A stretch of DNA of 64,000 bases from JBFMDN01 sp040753915 (GTDB lineage Bacteria; Desulfobacterota; Desulfomonilia; Desulfomonilales; Desulfomonilaceae): positions 1 to 64,000 of the forward strand of contig JBFMDN010000018.1 of assembly GCA_040753915.1 (NCBI GenBank). The letters are read 5' to 3'. Under the pieces are notes generated by a model, which had not been told where the DNA came from, ran no database searches, and was given only the letters and a program-made list of their open reading frames with translations. Position 1 is the stretch's first letter; each line of letters starts with the position of its first letter. Positions 7,401 through 16,112 of this stretch are shown in pieces. Position numbers and translations under genes: made by a program.

Positions 7401-9363
7401 CTTTCAATATACCTCGCTTTTCCAAGTCGTCAGCAACATAACCAAGATCCAGTTCTTCCAACCTTTTCCTCGTCGGAACTCCGTTCATATTCCACCCCTT
7501 GAACCTGTAATACGTGGATAGCAAGTTTTCCTCGAGCTCCGGGAACCTTCTCTTCCAATGGTCTTCAGGCGGCTTCTCGTCAGCCCTCGTCATACCCCGT
7601 CTGTTGTTGAATGCCCGGTGCAGGTTCCGACTCCGGTTGACGATCTTCTTGAGTCCGGCTTCGTCCATGTCCATTCCGGTTGCAGCGGAGATTAGCTTCG
7701 GGTAATTGTGAATATGATAGGGTGGCTTCAGGCAAAACGACCCCATGCCAGCACACAGTCCCAGAGCGTCATCGATGTTGTGGAGCATTTCCATCCAATC
7801 CACGATCTCGCTGCACATGTCGGGAGTCGGGAAATATGGTATCGACTTGTCTCCCCTGGGTTCCCACTCGATAACGTATTGTTTGAATCTTTCGTCGGGC
7901 ACCTGGATCCAATCCCTCACGAACGCTTCTCTTTGCTCACGGGTGGGAAAAGCCGCCTGGGGGAAATTCCCTTCGATCTGTGTGATGCTGATCTTCTCGT
8001 TGGTGGAATACATAAGGTAATAGATCGGATCCAACATTCCCAGCTTCAAGGGGAGTTGTTCGTGCTTCTTGATCGTATTGTGGTCGAATTTTTCTGCTCC
8101 GTTGCCTATCTTCCTCGCGGCATGGTAAACGCCGTCAGCAAGAACGTCGCCGATTCCTTCTCTGTGAGCCACTCTGTCAAGTAACCAGAAGAATCGCCCT
8201 TCCTTGTCGGACGGACACCCGTCGAAGTCCTTGTCAGTAAGAATGCCAGCCTCATACAACTCAACAGCGAATGCCAGAATCTGAGGAGTAGAGAATGAAT
8301 CCACCCCATACTCGGTGGCCCGTTGAAGAATCTTGAAATTGAAGCGAAGGTCGTCCACATACCCGGCCATGGAATACGTGAGCTTTCCGAAGCATTTCAT
8401 CATGTATTTCTTGCCACCTACAGCCTCCGACGAAACCAGTGCGCCGCATTGCTGGGGGCAATTGAAACAGCTAATTAACCGCTGAATCGCATTCAATTGA
8501 GCTGTCGTCCAATTCTCTTCATTCTCCTTGCTCCAGAAATCCCTTCTCCGAGTGCGAGCATTGCCCCACATGAAGTTCTCGGTGTGCCACTTCTCATCAG
8601 TGTGCTTCATTTCTTGGGGGGAGCCGATTCCTGACAAGATAGTCATCACGTCTGGAATGGGGTTCGCATTTCGGAAATTGATATATTCGGTCACCTCGTC
8701 CATAAGCTTCATGAATTCTTCGCCACGGGCCAGGTAAAGGTCTTTGGTTCCTCGGACGGCGATCGCCTTAACGTTCTTGTCTCCCATTACGGCGCCCCCC
8801 CCGAGCCTGCTGGCGCTTGACCGAGCCTGTTCGATAGAAGCCGTAAAGACCCGGTTTTCACCGGCCAGTCCGATCGCGGCCACCTGGGCTCTCGGCTCTT
8901 TCAGTTCCTCTCGTATGAGGTCTTGAGTTTCCAACGCGCCTTTTCCCTTTAGATGGGAGGCATCACGGATTTCCACCTTGTCGTTGTGTATCCAGATGTA
9001 GACAAGCTTGGGAGACTTGTTGCGAAGGATGATCTTGTCATATCCGGCGTACTTCAGTTCCGCCCCGAAGAACCCTCCCATCATCGGATAGGCGAGCAGT
9101 CCCGACTGGGGAGAAATGAAGGTGAAGAGGGTTCGGTTGGCGCTATAAGCCGGGGTACCGTTGAGCAAACCGGAGCTTACAATCAGCAAGTTCTCCGGAT
9201 CAAATGCATTGACCTCCGGAGGGACGCGATCCCAATGGGCCTTGACGCTCGTGCCCAGCCCTCCAAGGTGGAGTTCCGTTAGTTTAGGGTCGGTTTCTAC
9301 CCGTTCGATGTTTCCTCTCGATAGATCGATTTCCAGGTGATACCCTGTCTCAGCGTACCTCAT
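7387..9363 (-). CDS. bamB: BamB-like tungsten aldehyde:ferredoxin oxidoreductase-family enzyme
   Basis: A 658-residue member of the tungstopterin aldehyde ferredoxin oxidoreductase family. The N-terminus MRYAETGYHLEIDLSRGN and long stretches such as ENFMWGNARTRRRDFW and KKHEQLPLKLGMLDPIYYLMY match my recall of Geobacter BamB, the active-site subunit that dearomatises benzoyl-CoA to the 1,5-dienoyl-CoA. The single [4Fe-4S] cluster ligands are CFNCPQQC (about 309-316) plus the Cys in ALGLCAGM near residue 540. ATG 9363 has AAGGGG eight bases upstream. It is the first gene of a minus-strand operon with bamC, and a promoter with operator lies about 130 bases upstream. BamB paralogues with other acyl-CoA substrates exist in aromatic degraders, so the exact substrate is not certain. 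Confidence 0.85.
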   Translation of the reverse strand: MRYAETGYHLEIDLSRGNIERVETDPKLTELHLGGLGTSVKAHWDRVPPEVNAFDPENLLIVSSGLLNGTPAYSANRTLFTFISPQSGLLAYPMMGGFFGAELKYAGYDKIILRNKSPKLVYIWIHNDKVEIRDASHLKGKGALETQDLIREELKEPRAQVAAIGLAGENRVFTASIEQARSSASRLGGGAVMGDKNVKAIAVRGTKDLYLARGEEFMKLMDEVTEYINFRNANPIPDVMTILSGIGSPQEMKHTDEKWHTENFMWGNARTRRRDFWSKENEENWTTAQLNAIQRLISCFNCPQQCGALVSSEAVGGKKYMMKCFGKLTYSMAGYVDDLRFNFKILQRATEYGVDSFSTPQILAFAVELYEAGILTDKDFDGCPSDKEGRFFWLLDRVAHREGIGDVLADGVYHAARKIGNGAEKFDHNTIKKHEQLPLKLGMLDPIYYLMYSTNEKISITQIEGNFPQAAFPTREQREAFVRDWIQVPDERFKQYVIEWEPRGDKSIPYFPTPDMCSEIVDWMEMLHNIDDALGLCAGMGSFCLKPPYHIHNYPKLISAATGMDMDEAGLKKIVNRSRNLHRAFNNRRGMTRADEKPPEDHWKRRFPELEENLLSTYYRFKGWNMNGVPTRKRLEELDLGYVADDLEKRGILKDGQD

Positions 9364-9480
9364 CTTGTTTACCCCTTACGGTCGACATGAGAAATACTCG
9401 TCCACGCTACCGCACCCACCGAATAGCCACCAGACTTTCCTCTCTGTGATGTTCGGTTTAGGGCAGCTTCTGACCGTCAC

Positions 9481-9500
9481 TTATGTCCCCTAAGACATAA
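9481..9500. promoter_or_regulatory. Palindromic operator candidate upstream of bamB
   Basis: A perfect 7-base inverted repeat, TTATGTC and GACATAA, separated by six bases. One arm coincides with the -10 element of the bamB promoter on the minus strand, so a bound protein would block RNA polymerase. The cognate regulator is not evident nearby. Confidence 0.55.
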
Positions 9501-9523
9501 CTCGACACGGACCCGCTTGTCAA
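9495..9523 (-). promoter_or_regulatory. Sigma-70 promoter of the bamB operon
   Basis: On the minus strand, TTGACA (9518-9523) is followed after 17 bases by TTATGT (9495-9500), a near-consensus housekeeping promoter. It would give a leader of roughly 125 bases before the bamB ATG at 9363. Confidence 0.6.
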
Positions 9524-9631
9524 GACAAAAAAATGATCTCCCGGAATCCTTATCGTACACGGGCGGAGAAACGACCAAAATCGTCACTCATTCCTGCTGG
9601 ACATTCCACTTCCAGTGGGTGAGGCAGACTC

Positions 9632-9799
9632 GGGTCAGGCTTGTTCCTTGCTGAAGGGCGCGGGGAGGATAGCTGATGACGATACGGCTGAGAACCGGGC
9701 ATCCGCGAAGGCTTTACACCATCTGACAGCCCGAGGGGATGCACGGTCTGCTCACTTCCGTGATGGTGTTGCCCCAAAGATATTGCTCTCCGTCCTCGC
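9632..9799. repeat. Dispersed repeat, copy A (left of methyltransferase relic)
   Basis: Two conserved blocks, GGGTCAGGCTTGTTCCTTG (9632-9650) and a block of about 50 bases at 9747-9799 containing CCAAAGATATTGC, recur in the same order at 10847-11011. The segment between the blocks is not conserved. The GGGTCAGGCTTG motif resembles intergenic repeats common in Desulfobacterota genomes; that parallel is from memory. Nothing coding was found in 9540-10030. Confidence 0.55.
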
Positions 9800-10035
9800 G
9801 GTGTGCCGCCAACAGAGAAAGGAGTCCCCCGAGAAAGGGGTAGTCAAGACAAAAGCCTGTCCCCCCGCCCTCAGTGTGCGCCTAAGCGGCTACCGGAAGA
9901 ATTCTGTTTGAATTAGGGACAGAGACGAATACAATCAATAACAAGGGGAACCACGGCCAATCCGGCGGCCTATCATCTCTACGAAGACCAACGAATGGCT
10001 AGTCCGAATGCATAATTCAGAGGAGGGGGGACTTG

Positions 10036-10841
10036 ATGAAAGAAGAAGGTTCGTTGAAAGCTCAGGTAAGAGATTTTTGGGACGCCAAGAGTTGTGGCGA
10101 AGGCTATGCGATTGGAGAGCAGGAAACGGATTACTATGAATCGCACAGAAGGAGTCGATATGGCTTGGAGCCTTACCTTCACGATTTCGCGAAATTCCAG
10201 GAAGGGGCTGGGAAGGACGTGCTTGAAATCGGAGTTGGAATGGGAGCGGATCACATTGAGTGGGCGAAATCAGGACCACGCTCGCTGACTGGTATTGATC
10301 GGAGCCAGCGAGCAATCGAACACACAAGAAGGAGACTCGCACTATACGGCTTCAAATCAGATGTTCGTGTGGGCGATGCGGAGGCACTGCCTTTCGGCGA
10401 AGGATCATTTGACTTAGTCTATTTCTGGGGCGTACTACATCATACCCCCGACACGCAAAGGCAGTGGATGAGGTGTTTCGTGTACTGCGTGCCGGCGGCA
10501 CGGCACGCATAATGATCTACCACAAATGGTCTCTCACCGGATACATGCTGTGGGCACGGTACGGACTATTGGCGGGACGACCGTTTCGGTCGCTAACTGA
10601 CATTTATGCCAGTCATCTTGAAAGCCCTGGCACAAAGGCCTATTCTGCCGATGATGCTCGTTTGATGTTCGACAGATTCGCGCACGTCACCATTCGGATC
10701 CAACTTGGCCATGGGGACTTACTTCAAGGAGCCGTGGGCCAACGACACAGAGGAATTCTGTTGACAGTGGCGAAACGAATCTGGCCACGGTGGTTGTTGA
10801 AGCGAAGCTTCAAGAATCACGGGTTGGTCTTACTTAAGTAG
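10036..10841 (+). pseudogene. SAM-dependent methyltransferase, frameshifted
   Basis: A class I methyltransferase of the UbiE/type-11 kind. The first part has the SAM-binding motif I DVLEIGVGMGADH, motif II DAEALPFGEGSFD and WGVLHHTPDT; the continuation, AVDEVFRVLRAGGTARIMIYH and the rest, lies in another frame from about 10460. Restoring one missing base around the GG at 10459-10460 (ACGCAAAGGCAGTGG) would rejoin the two into a protein of about 268 residues. The ATG at 10036 has AGGAGGGGGG five bases upstream, so the start is good. It is flanked by direct repeats at 9632-9799 and 10847-11011. Either a real pseudogene or a one-base sequence error. Confidence 0.75.
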
Positions 10842-10846
10842 AAATG

Positions 10847-11011
10847 GGGTCAGGCTTGTTTCTTGAGCCATTTCAGGGCACTCGTGGCTCGCTACTGGAC
10901 CACTTTGAACCAAGCCGCCGGGATCGCTTTGTCGTCTCGCAGCCTTAAGAAAGGGCCTGTCCGCTCACTTGCGTGATCATTCTGACCCAAAGATATTGCC
11001 CTCGATCCTCG
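10847..11011. repeat. Dispersed repeat, copy B (right of methyltransferase relic)
   Basis: Second copy of the repeat described at 9632-9799: GGGTCAGGCTTGTTTCTTG at 10847-10865 and the 50-base block at 10957-11011. The copies are about 1.2 kb apart in direct orientation and bracket the broken methyltransferase gene. Confidence 0.55.
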
Positions 11012-11083
11012 CTTCATATTTCTGTGGGCTTATGCATCAACGCGCAATTGGAGAGTCAAGAAACAACACCTGCCCAGTGCTCA

Positions 11084-11281
11084 CTAGTAGCCTGTCTTGT
11101 CAATCCCTTTCAGGCCGAGGATGGTCCCCGCCTCATCCGCGGTCGCGGGTTCGCGTCCGAGCTCCCTCACAATGCGGACCATCTTAGCCACCTGCTCCCC
11201 ATTGCTCTTGGCCAACTCTCCTTTACCGTGAGAGAGGTTGTCCTCCAGTTCTTGCACACTCCGCAGGAAATTCCGGCCCAC
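11084..11281 (-). pseudogene. C-terminal remnant of a BKACE (DUF849) family enzyme
   Basis: About 65 codons encode ELEDNLSHGKGELAKSNGEQ, then a helix and ATADEAGTILGLKG, which matches the conserved C-terminus of 3-keto-5-aminohexanoate cleavage enzymes and other beta-keto acid cleavage enzymes. The upstream sequence (11282-11410) does not hold the rest of the domain in any frame, so only the tail survives. These enzymes cleave beta-keto acids with acetyl-CoA. As a fragment it is not expected to function. Confidence 0.55.
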
Positions 11282-11693
11282 TGAATTTGACCGTGCTCAA
11301 CGGAAACTTCGGGGAACACAACACCGATTTGTTGCTGGCCATTGGGCTGCTCTCTCATCGCATCGCCCCAAGGCTTGTTATTCCCACATTTCAGTCCCGG
11401 TATGAGCACGATGCGGTCGACCGTTGTCTCGCTATATAAACGTGCTTCAATCGGTGGTGGCTTGCCGAGCGTATCTCGGGATGCAGGGTGAAAAAATTCC
11501 TGTGTGTAGGCTGGCCATCATTCCGAGGTGTGTCCTTACCAACATCGTCCATTTTGTTGCCGAGCCTGACCGACGGACTTTCTTTGCCCAAACCTTCGGC
11601 ATGCGATGAAGGGCTGCTGCCTGGAGGCGGCACGGCCAGTGAAGAAGCTTTTCTTCTGCAGTCAGCAAGATAGTTCAGCAGGAAAAGAAAGCG
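11282..11693. other. Non-coding or decayed stretch
   Basis: No convincing gene in this 412-base stretch between the BKACE remnant and bzaE. Reading frames lack ribosome sites and recognisable domains, and no intrinsic terminator with a T-run was found downstream of bzaE. Confidence 0.45.
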
Positions 11694-13208
11694 TCAAGGG
11701 GCAAAGGCTGATCCCGGTCCAGTGTGTGCGAATCTTTCCAGGAGCTCCCTTTCAATGTCACGCTTCAGGACGTCGACGGGCGGGAGCGGACTCGTCGTTC
11801 GCACCTGCTTCAGCAACCGATCGAAGAGATGCACCAGATAATCATTCACTGCCGCGGACTCGCTACTGTCTCTGCAGGTGCTCCAGTATAGGGGGGAGTC
11901 GATTCGGGACATTTCTCGCAGCACGGAAAGGCAGGCGTTCCCCACCTGTTCCGAGATCAATCGAACGCGGTCGTCCAGAAAGGAGACCTGCCCTTCAAAG
12001 CCAAAGGGGCCTGTCGCTGTGAATCTGCCCTGCTCACTGAAACGGAGGTAATCGCTGGTTCCCATTAGCACAATTTGACTGTGACACAGGAGATTTGCCG
12101 TTCTGTCCAGTCGGTCCAGTAGTCTGTTCCTTTTCAAGAATTCCAGGTTGTGCTCCAGGTCTTCAATCGTGCTATCCGGCACGAACATGATGAATCCCAC
12201 TTCCGGCTCTATTCCCACAGAGCGGCAAAGGGCGATGGCCCGTTCGGACGCGTCGCGGGAAGCGCTCTTGTGCAACCGCCCGAGCACCGACCGGGACCCG
12301 CTCTCAATGCCGAGGAGAAGGCTCCTTAAGCCGGCGGAAACGAGGCATTCCAACAGATCTTTGTCCAAGTCGTTTGGCCTGGTTTCCATGCCGAAAGTGA
12401 TTCCCAACGGTTGAATCAGTCGAGCCAAATGCCGGATACGGTCCCTCCCCGTTTTCCCAGGCCCGACAAGGTTGGGGTCCACAAAATAGAAATCCCGCGC
12501 TCCGCGGTCCACAAGCTGGGTCAGCTCGTCCAAGACATTCTCCGCTGACCTGCCTCGCCACAATGGTCCTTTGCCATAAAAGGCCGGTATGGGACAGAAA
12601 CTGCAATGGTTGTAGCATCCTCGGCTTGCCAAGATGCTCACGGTGCCTTCGATTTCCCCCTGACGAAGCGGGAACGGGAACCTGTCCAGATTCACTTCCG
12701 GGATTCGAGGAGTACTCGTCCTGACGTTGCCCGAAGCCCGATATGCCAATCCCGGCACATCTCTCCAATCCTGCCCTTTGCTCAAGCGGCCCGCTAGCTC
12801 GACCAACGTGTTCTCGCACTCACCTATAACGATGGAATCCACCTCCGGCGCCTCGGTGAGGATCGCCCGGTAAGCCAGGGTAGGAAAAAAACCGAAGAGG
12901 TTCACGTGTCCTACAAAGCCGGCTGATCTCAGTCGCGAGAGAAAACTGAACAGCCGCGGTGTGTGCTCCCAAAAATAGACAGTATTTATCGCGAGCATCG
13001 AAGGAGCATGACCCAGGACCTCGCGCTCAGTCCGAGCAAGATCCCAACCTCTTATTATTGCGTCGAGAAAATAAGTCTCATGGTCTTCCTGTTTTAGGGC
13101 GGATGCTGCATAGCCTCCCATCAGGCAGGACCACAACGGAGTGTTCGCAATATCATTGAACCGTTTTTCGGAACGTATTCGGGGATGTTCCAGGACGACC
13201 ACTTTCAT
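11694..13208 (-). CDS. bzaE: B12-binding radical SAM methylase, BzaE-like
   Basis: A 504-residue class B radical SAM protein: an N-terminal cobalamin-binding region (about 1-150), then the radical SAM [4Fe-4S] motif CYNHCSFC in ILASRGCYNHCSFCPIPAF, and a TIM-barrel with GIESGS. In the anaerobic dimethylbenzimidazole pathway of Eubacterium limosum, two such enzymes (BzaD, BzaE) perform the last C-methylations, BzaE giving 5,6-dimethylbenzimidazole. Assignment as BzaE rather than BzaD rests on gene order. ATG 13208 overlaps the TGA of the preceding gene (ATGA), with AAGGAGAA upstream, implying coupled translation. It is the last gene of the riboswitch-controlled operon. Confidence 0.75.
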   Translation of the reverse strand: MKVVVLEHPRIRSEKRFNDIANTPLWSCLMGGYAASALKQEDHETYFLDAIIRGWDLARTEREVLGHAPSMLAINTVYFWEHTPRLFSFLSRLRSAGFVGHVNLFGFFPTLAYRAILTEAPEVDSIVIGECENTLVELAGRLSKGQDWRDVPGLAYRASGNVRTSTPRIPEVNLDRFPFPLRQGEIEGTVSILASRGCYNHCSFCPIPAFYGKGPLWRGRSAENVLDELTQLVDRGARDFYFVDPNLVGPGKTGRDRIRHLARLIQPLGITFGMETRPNDLDKDLLECLVSAGLRSLLLGIESGSRSVLGRLHKSASRDASERAIALCRSVGIEPEVGFIMFVPDSTIEDLEHNLEFLKRNRLLDRLDRTANLLCHSQIVLMGTSDYLRFSEQGRFTATGPFGFEGQVSFLDDRVRLISEQVGNACLSVLREMSRIDSPLYWSTCRDSSESAAVNDYLVHLFDRLLKQVRTTSPLPPVDVLKRDIERELLERFAHTGPGSAFAP

Positions 13209-14551
13209 GAGCAATTCTCCTTATCCAGTTGCATCCCCAGCCGCGAAAATACGCCGGCTGCGTGACATTGAGCCTCCAGTTCATGGGACACGTGCGAGAG
13301 CTCAACGGGGTTGTAGTATACCGGGTAGAGCAGATCGACATGTTCATCCAGAAGTCCCATCGTCCACAGCCTCCGGGTCAGAGGGGCGCCGGGGTACAGT
13401 CGCACATTGTTGAATATGACAGCTCCCAGGTTTCCTACGGGTCCGTGGATTTCCAGAATCTCGTTAAGTAGTCTCCTGGCTTCGACGACGTGTGCAGCCG
13501 TCTCTCCCGGCAAATTGACGAGAAAGTGATATACCGCGAGGATGCCGCTCTTGGCCGTGATTCGAGCCGCACGAAGGATGTCTTCTCTCGTGATACGCTT
13601 GGATAAGATTCTCAGCCCGTGATCGGTTAATGCGTCCGCGGAAAAATAGAAGGCTGCAAGTCCTGCTTCTATGGCCAGACAAGACGTGTGCGCCGTGAGG
13701 CTGTCTTCCCGGAAGAAGCCGGTCCACCTCACTTTGAGTCTTCTTCGGAGGATCTCTTGGCACACGGCCTCAAAATGATCCACCGGCCGATTCAGCACGG
13801 AATCCGTGAAATGGAACAAGTCGAGACCGTGCTCCCTGTGGAGAAACTCCATTTCGTCAACGATCTTTCCTGGACTGCGTAACCGCATAATCCGCCCCCC
13901 CAAGCGTGGATACACGCAGTAGCCACACTGCAAATCACACCCTCGTTTGCCTTCAATCCCTACAGCAGCTACATATTTGTTCCCCCGTCCATACTCCTCA
14001 GGACAAAACAGACCTACGTCCATTTCTGGCGCTGCATCCATCGCGAGGAACGGCCCGGAGGGATTGCGCGCAAGACGATCGCCGTTTCTGAAGATGACTC
14101 CAGGTACGGACGCGACGTTGACGGACAATGAGAGCATCTGTCGAAATGCTGACTCCCCTTCCCCAATGAGGCCGCAGTCAATTTCGGGAATTTCCTGCAT
14201 GAGGCGTTTGCCGAATAGCGAGAACGCAGGGCCACCAGCCCATATTTGCGCGCGGGGAGCCAGCAGACGGGCCATACGGGCCGAAGTCTTCAACGATGGG
14301 AGGTACGAAGCGTAGAGTCCTGCAAGAGGGTCCAGATTTCTAAACGAAAGGGCTACAACATCAGGCTTCACATCGAGCAAGGTACGTTTTAATTCCGGCC
14401 ACGGATCTGCGGACAGGTTCATGTCAAGGCCCCATTTTTCGTGCCTACGCGGCACGAGGCTGGATAATCTTGAGAGCCCCAACGGATAAACCCGTTCCCC
14501 CGCTGCCAAGTGAGATGTCGGGGTCTGAACGAACAGGATTCGCATGAACAT
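13205..14551 (-). CDS. bzaD: B12-binding radical SAM methylase, BzaD-like
   Basis: A 448-residue radical SAM enzyme with an N-terminal cobalamin-binding-like domain (MRILFVQTPTSHL at the start) and the cluster motif CDLQCGYC in KRGCDLQCGYCVYPRLGG. By position it corresponds to BzaD, which in E. limosum methylates 5-methoxybenzimidazole to 5-methoxy-6-methylbenzimidazole; the specific step is inferred. The start ATG at 14551 overlaps the stop of bzaC (TGATG), and the 3' end overlaps bzaE, so three consecutive genes are translationally coupled. It shares architecture with bzaE but the two are well diverged in sequence. Confidence 0.75.
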   Translation of the reverse strand: MFMRILFVQTPTSHLAAGERVYPLGLSRLSSLVPRRHEKWGLDMNLSADPWPELKRTLLDVKPDVVALSFRNLDPLAGLYASYLPSLKTSARMARLLAPRAQIWAGGPAFSLFGKRLMQEIPEIDCGLIGEGESAFRQMLSLSVNVASVPGVIFRNGDRLARNPSGPFLAMDAAPEMDVGLFCPEEYGRGNKYVAAVGIEGKRGCDLQCGYCVYPRLGGRIMRLRSPGKIVDEMEFLHREHGLDLFHFTDSVLNRPVDHFEAVCQEILRRRLKVRWTGFFREDSLTAHTSCLAIEAGLAAFYFSADALTDHGLRILSKRITREDILRAARITAKSGILAVYHFLVNLPGETAAHVVEARRLLNEILEIHGPVGNLGAVIFNNVRLYPGAPLTRRLWTMGLLDEHVDLLYPVYYNPVELSHVSHELEAQCHAAGVFSRLGMQLDKENCS

Positions 14552-16104
14552 CACTCCAGAAGCAGCAAACCGATGTATTTCACGTACCGGTCCCTTTCCG
14601 TCACGGGCTTCACACGTATGCCTGCGGCCCGGGCCGTGGTGTACACGTCGATTCCCGATCCCTCCATGGAAGGACGAGCCTGATCGGGATGCCTGCAGAT
14701 TCCGTCTTCGGGACATTTCTCGCATAGAGGACAGGGACCGGCTCCCAGGACGAATGCCTTGTGGAAGCCAGCCAAGAATGCCCTTCTCTCCATTCGGAGG
14801 AGCTTCCGGTGGAAATCACGGCTGGGCGGCGCCCCCTCCAAGAGAAGAGCCCAGGTGTACGATTCCAACATTTGTCTTGTGGCACAGCTTTCCAGCCCGC
14901 GCGGGGGACATTGTAGATTCTGTCCATACATAGAGCAGCCCCATGCACATTTCATTCGAGCCCATGGGGCTGTAACGATTTTCTCTCCAGGCACAAGGAC
15001 GCCGCGGCGGAATCCCTCGGTACGGGCCAGGTATACCCACTCCTCCAGATCAGTCTTACCTCCACTGTCAGTTTGTTTCCTCCCGGCCAAGATGATCGAA
15101 GAATCCGTGGCAAGATCCCGAACTTGAACCCTGCCCATGCCCTCATCGCGCAGCCACCCCATAACCTGATGTGCCTTGTGACACGTGCCGTCATAGGTGT
15201 TGAGCAGCATGTTCAAATCGTAAAGGGCTCCTTTCCCGGGGGATCGCCCGAGACGATCAGGAAAATAATCGTGAATCAGCATCAGACCGTCGTTCGCGAG
15301 AAGCCCCACGCTCTTCCGAAGCAACCCGCGGGCTTCGGCCGCACCGTAGGCGTGCAGAAAATTGCTCAGGACCACCAAGCCGAAACGGGCTTCGGCTTGC
15401 AGCTCATGGGTACGAAAATCTCCCGAAATCGTGCGGATCCGATCCCACGCGGCCTTGTCGGGGTACACTACCTGTGCAGCAGCGATCACCTCCGGCAGAT
15501 CGAGGACGGTGGCATATCCCTGCTCTCTCGTACCTATCAGCGCCCGGCTAAGCGCTCCCGCGCCTCCACCTATGTCCAGGAGAGGAGGGCTCCAGCCCTC
15601 CTCGGTCAATAACGCAGCGATCTCTTGAGCCTTCTGTCTGGCCAGTTGATCCAATGCTCGAACGTAGCGCAGCGTCCGGATTTCGTAGTCATCGTCCTTG
15701 GACGCAAGGTGGACAGCGTTGCCCCTTTCTGCTGAGACACTTTGCACAAGATCCATCCATCTCGGCTGCATGTAGCGACGATACAGCAGGAAGTCCCCCA
15801 TGTACGATGAGTTGCCAGTGGCCAAATACAGCCGAGCAACTTGGCTGTTGAACCACTCCCCTCCTCCGTTGTGGACAAGCTCCAGACGTTCCAGCGTGTC
15901 CAACAACCGATGCAGGTTGTGTTTGTCACAGCCAGCGGCGGCGGCAAGGTCGTCCAGCCGGCAGCACCCCTGTTCGAGCAAATCGAAGAGCTTCAATTCC
16001 AGCGCGGCAAACAAGACCTCCGAATACCAGTACGCTGTCGCCAAGTCTTCCAGATATTGGAAGTCCGAATGCGCAGGATCGGCGTCCTGAAAGGGCAATC
16101 TCAT
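14551..16104 (-). CDS. bzaC: BzaC-like O-methyltransferase fused to a DUF2284 metal-binding domain
   Basis: A 517-residue two-part protein. Residues 1-345 form a class I O-methyltransferase of the acetylserotonin/hydroxyneurosporene type: an N-terminal winged helix (LFDLLEQGCCRLDDLAAAAG), SAM-binding LLDIGGGAGALSRAL, and the acceptor region LSNFLHAYG. BzaC methylates the hydroxyl of 5-hydroxybenzimidazole. Residues 355-517 match DUF2284, a cysteine-rich putative metal-binding domain (CAWGCSMYGQNLQCPP; CPLCEKCPEDGICRHP). The fusion is part of one uninterrupted frame. Whether BzaC in other organisms carries this tail cannot be checked here. It lies 8 bases downstream of cobT. Methyltransferase and tail calls are firm; the BzaC role comes from context. 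Confidence 0.8.
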   Translation of the reverse strand: MRLPFQDADPAHSDFQYLEDLATAYWYSEVLFAALELKLFDLLEQGCCRLDDLAAAAGCDKHNLHRLLDTLERLELVHNGGGEWFNSQVARLYLATGNSSYMGDFLLYRRYMQPRWMDLVQSVSAERGNAVHLASKDDDYEIRTLRYVRALDQLARQKAQEIAALLTEEGWSPPLLDIGGGAGALSRALIGTREQGYATVLDLPEVIAAAQVVYPDKAAWDRIRTISGDFRTHELQAEARFGLVVLSNFLHAYGAAEARGLLRKSVGLLANDGLMLIHDYFPDRLGRSPGKGALYDLNMLLNTYDGTCHKAHQVMGWLRDEGMGRVQVRDLATDSSIILAGRKQTDSGGKTDLEEWVYLARTEGFRRGVLVPGEKIVTAPWARMKCAWGCSMYGQNLQCPPRGLESCATRQMLESYTWALLLEGAPPSRDFHRKLLRMERRAFLAGFHKAFVLGAGPCPLCEKCPEDGICRHPDQARPSMEGSGIDVYTTARAAGIRVKPVTERDRYVKYIGLLLLE

Positions 16105-16112
16105 TGGTCTCC

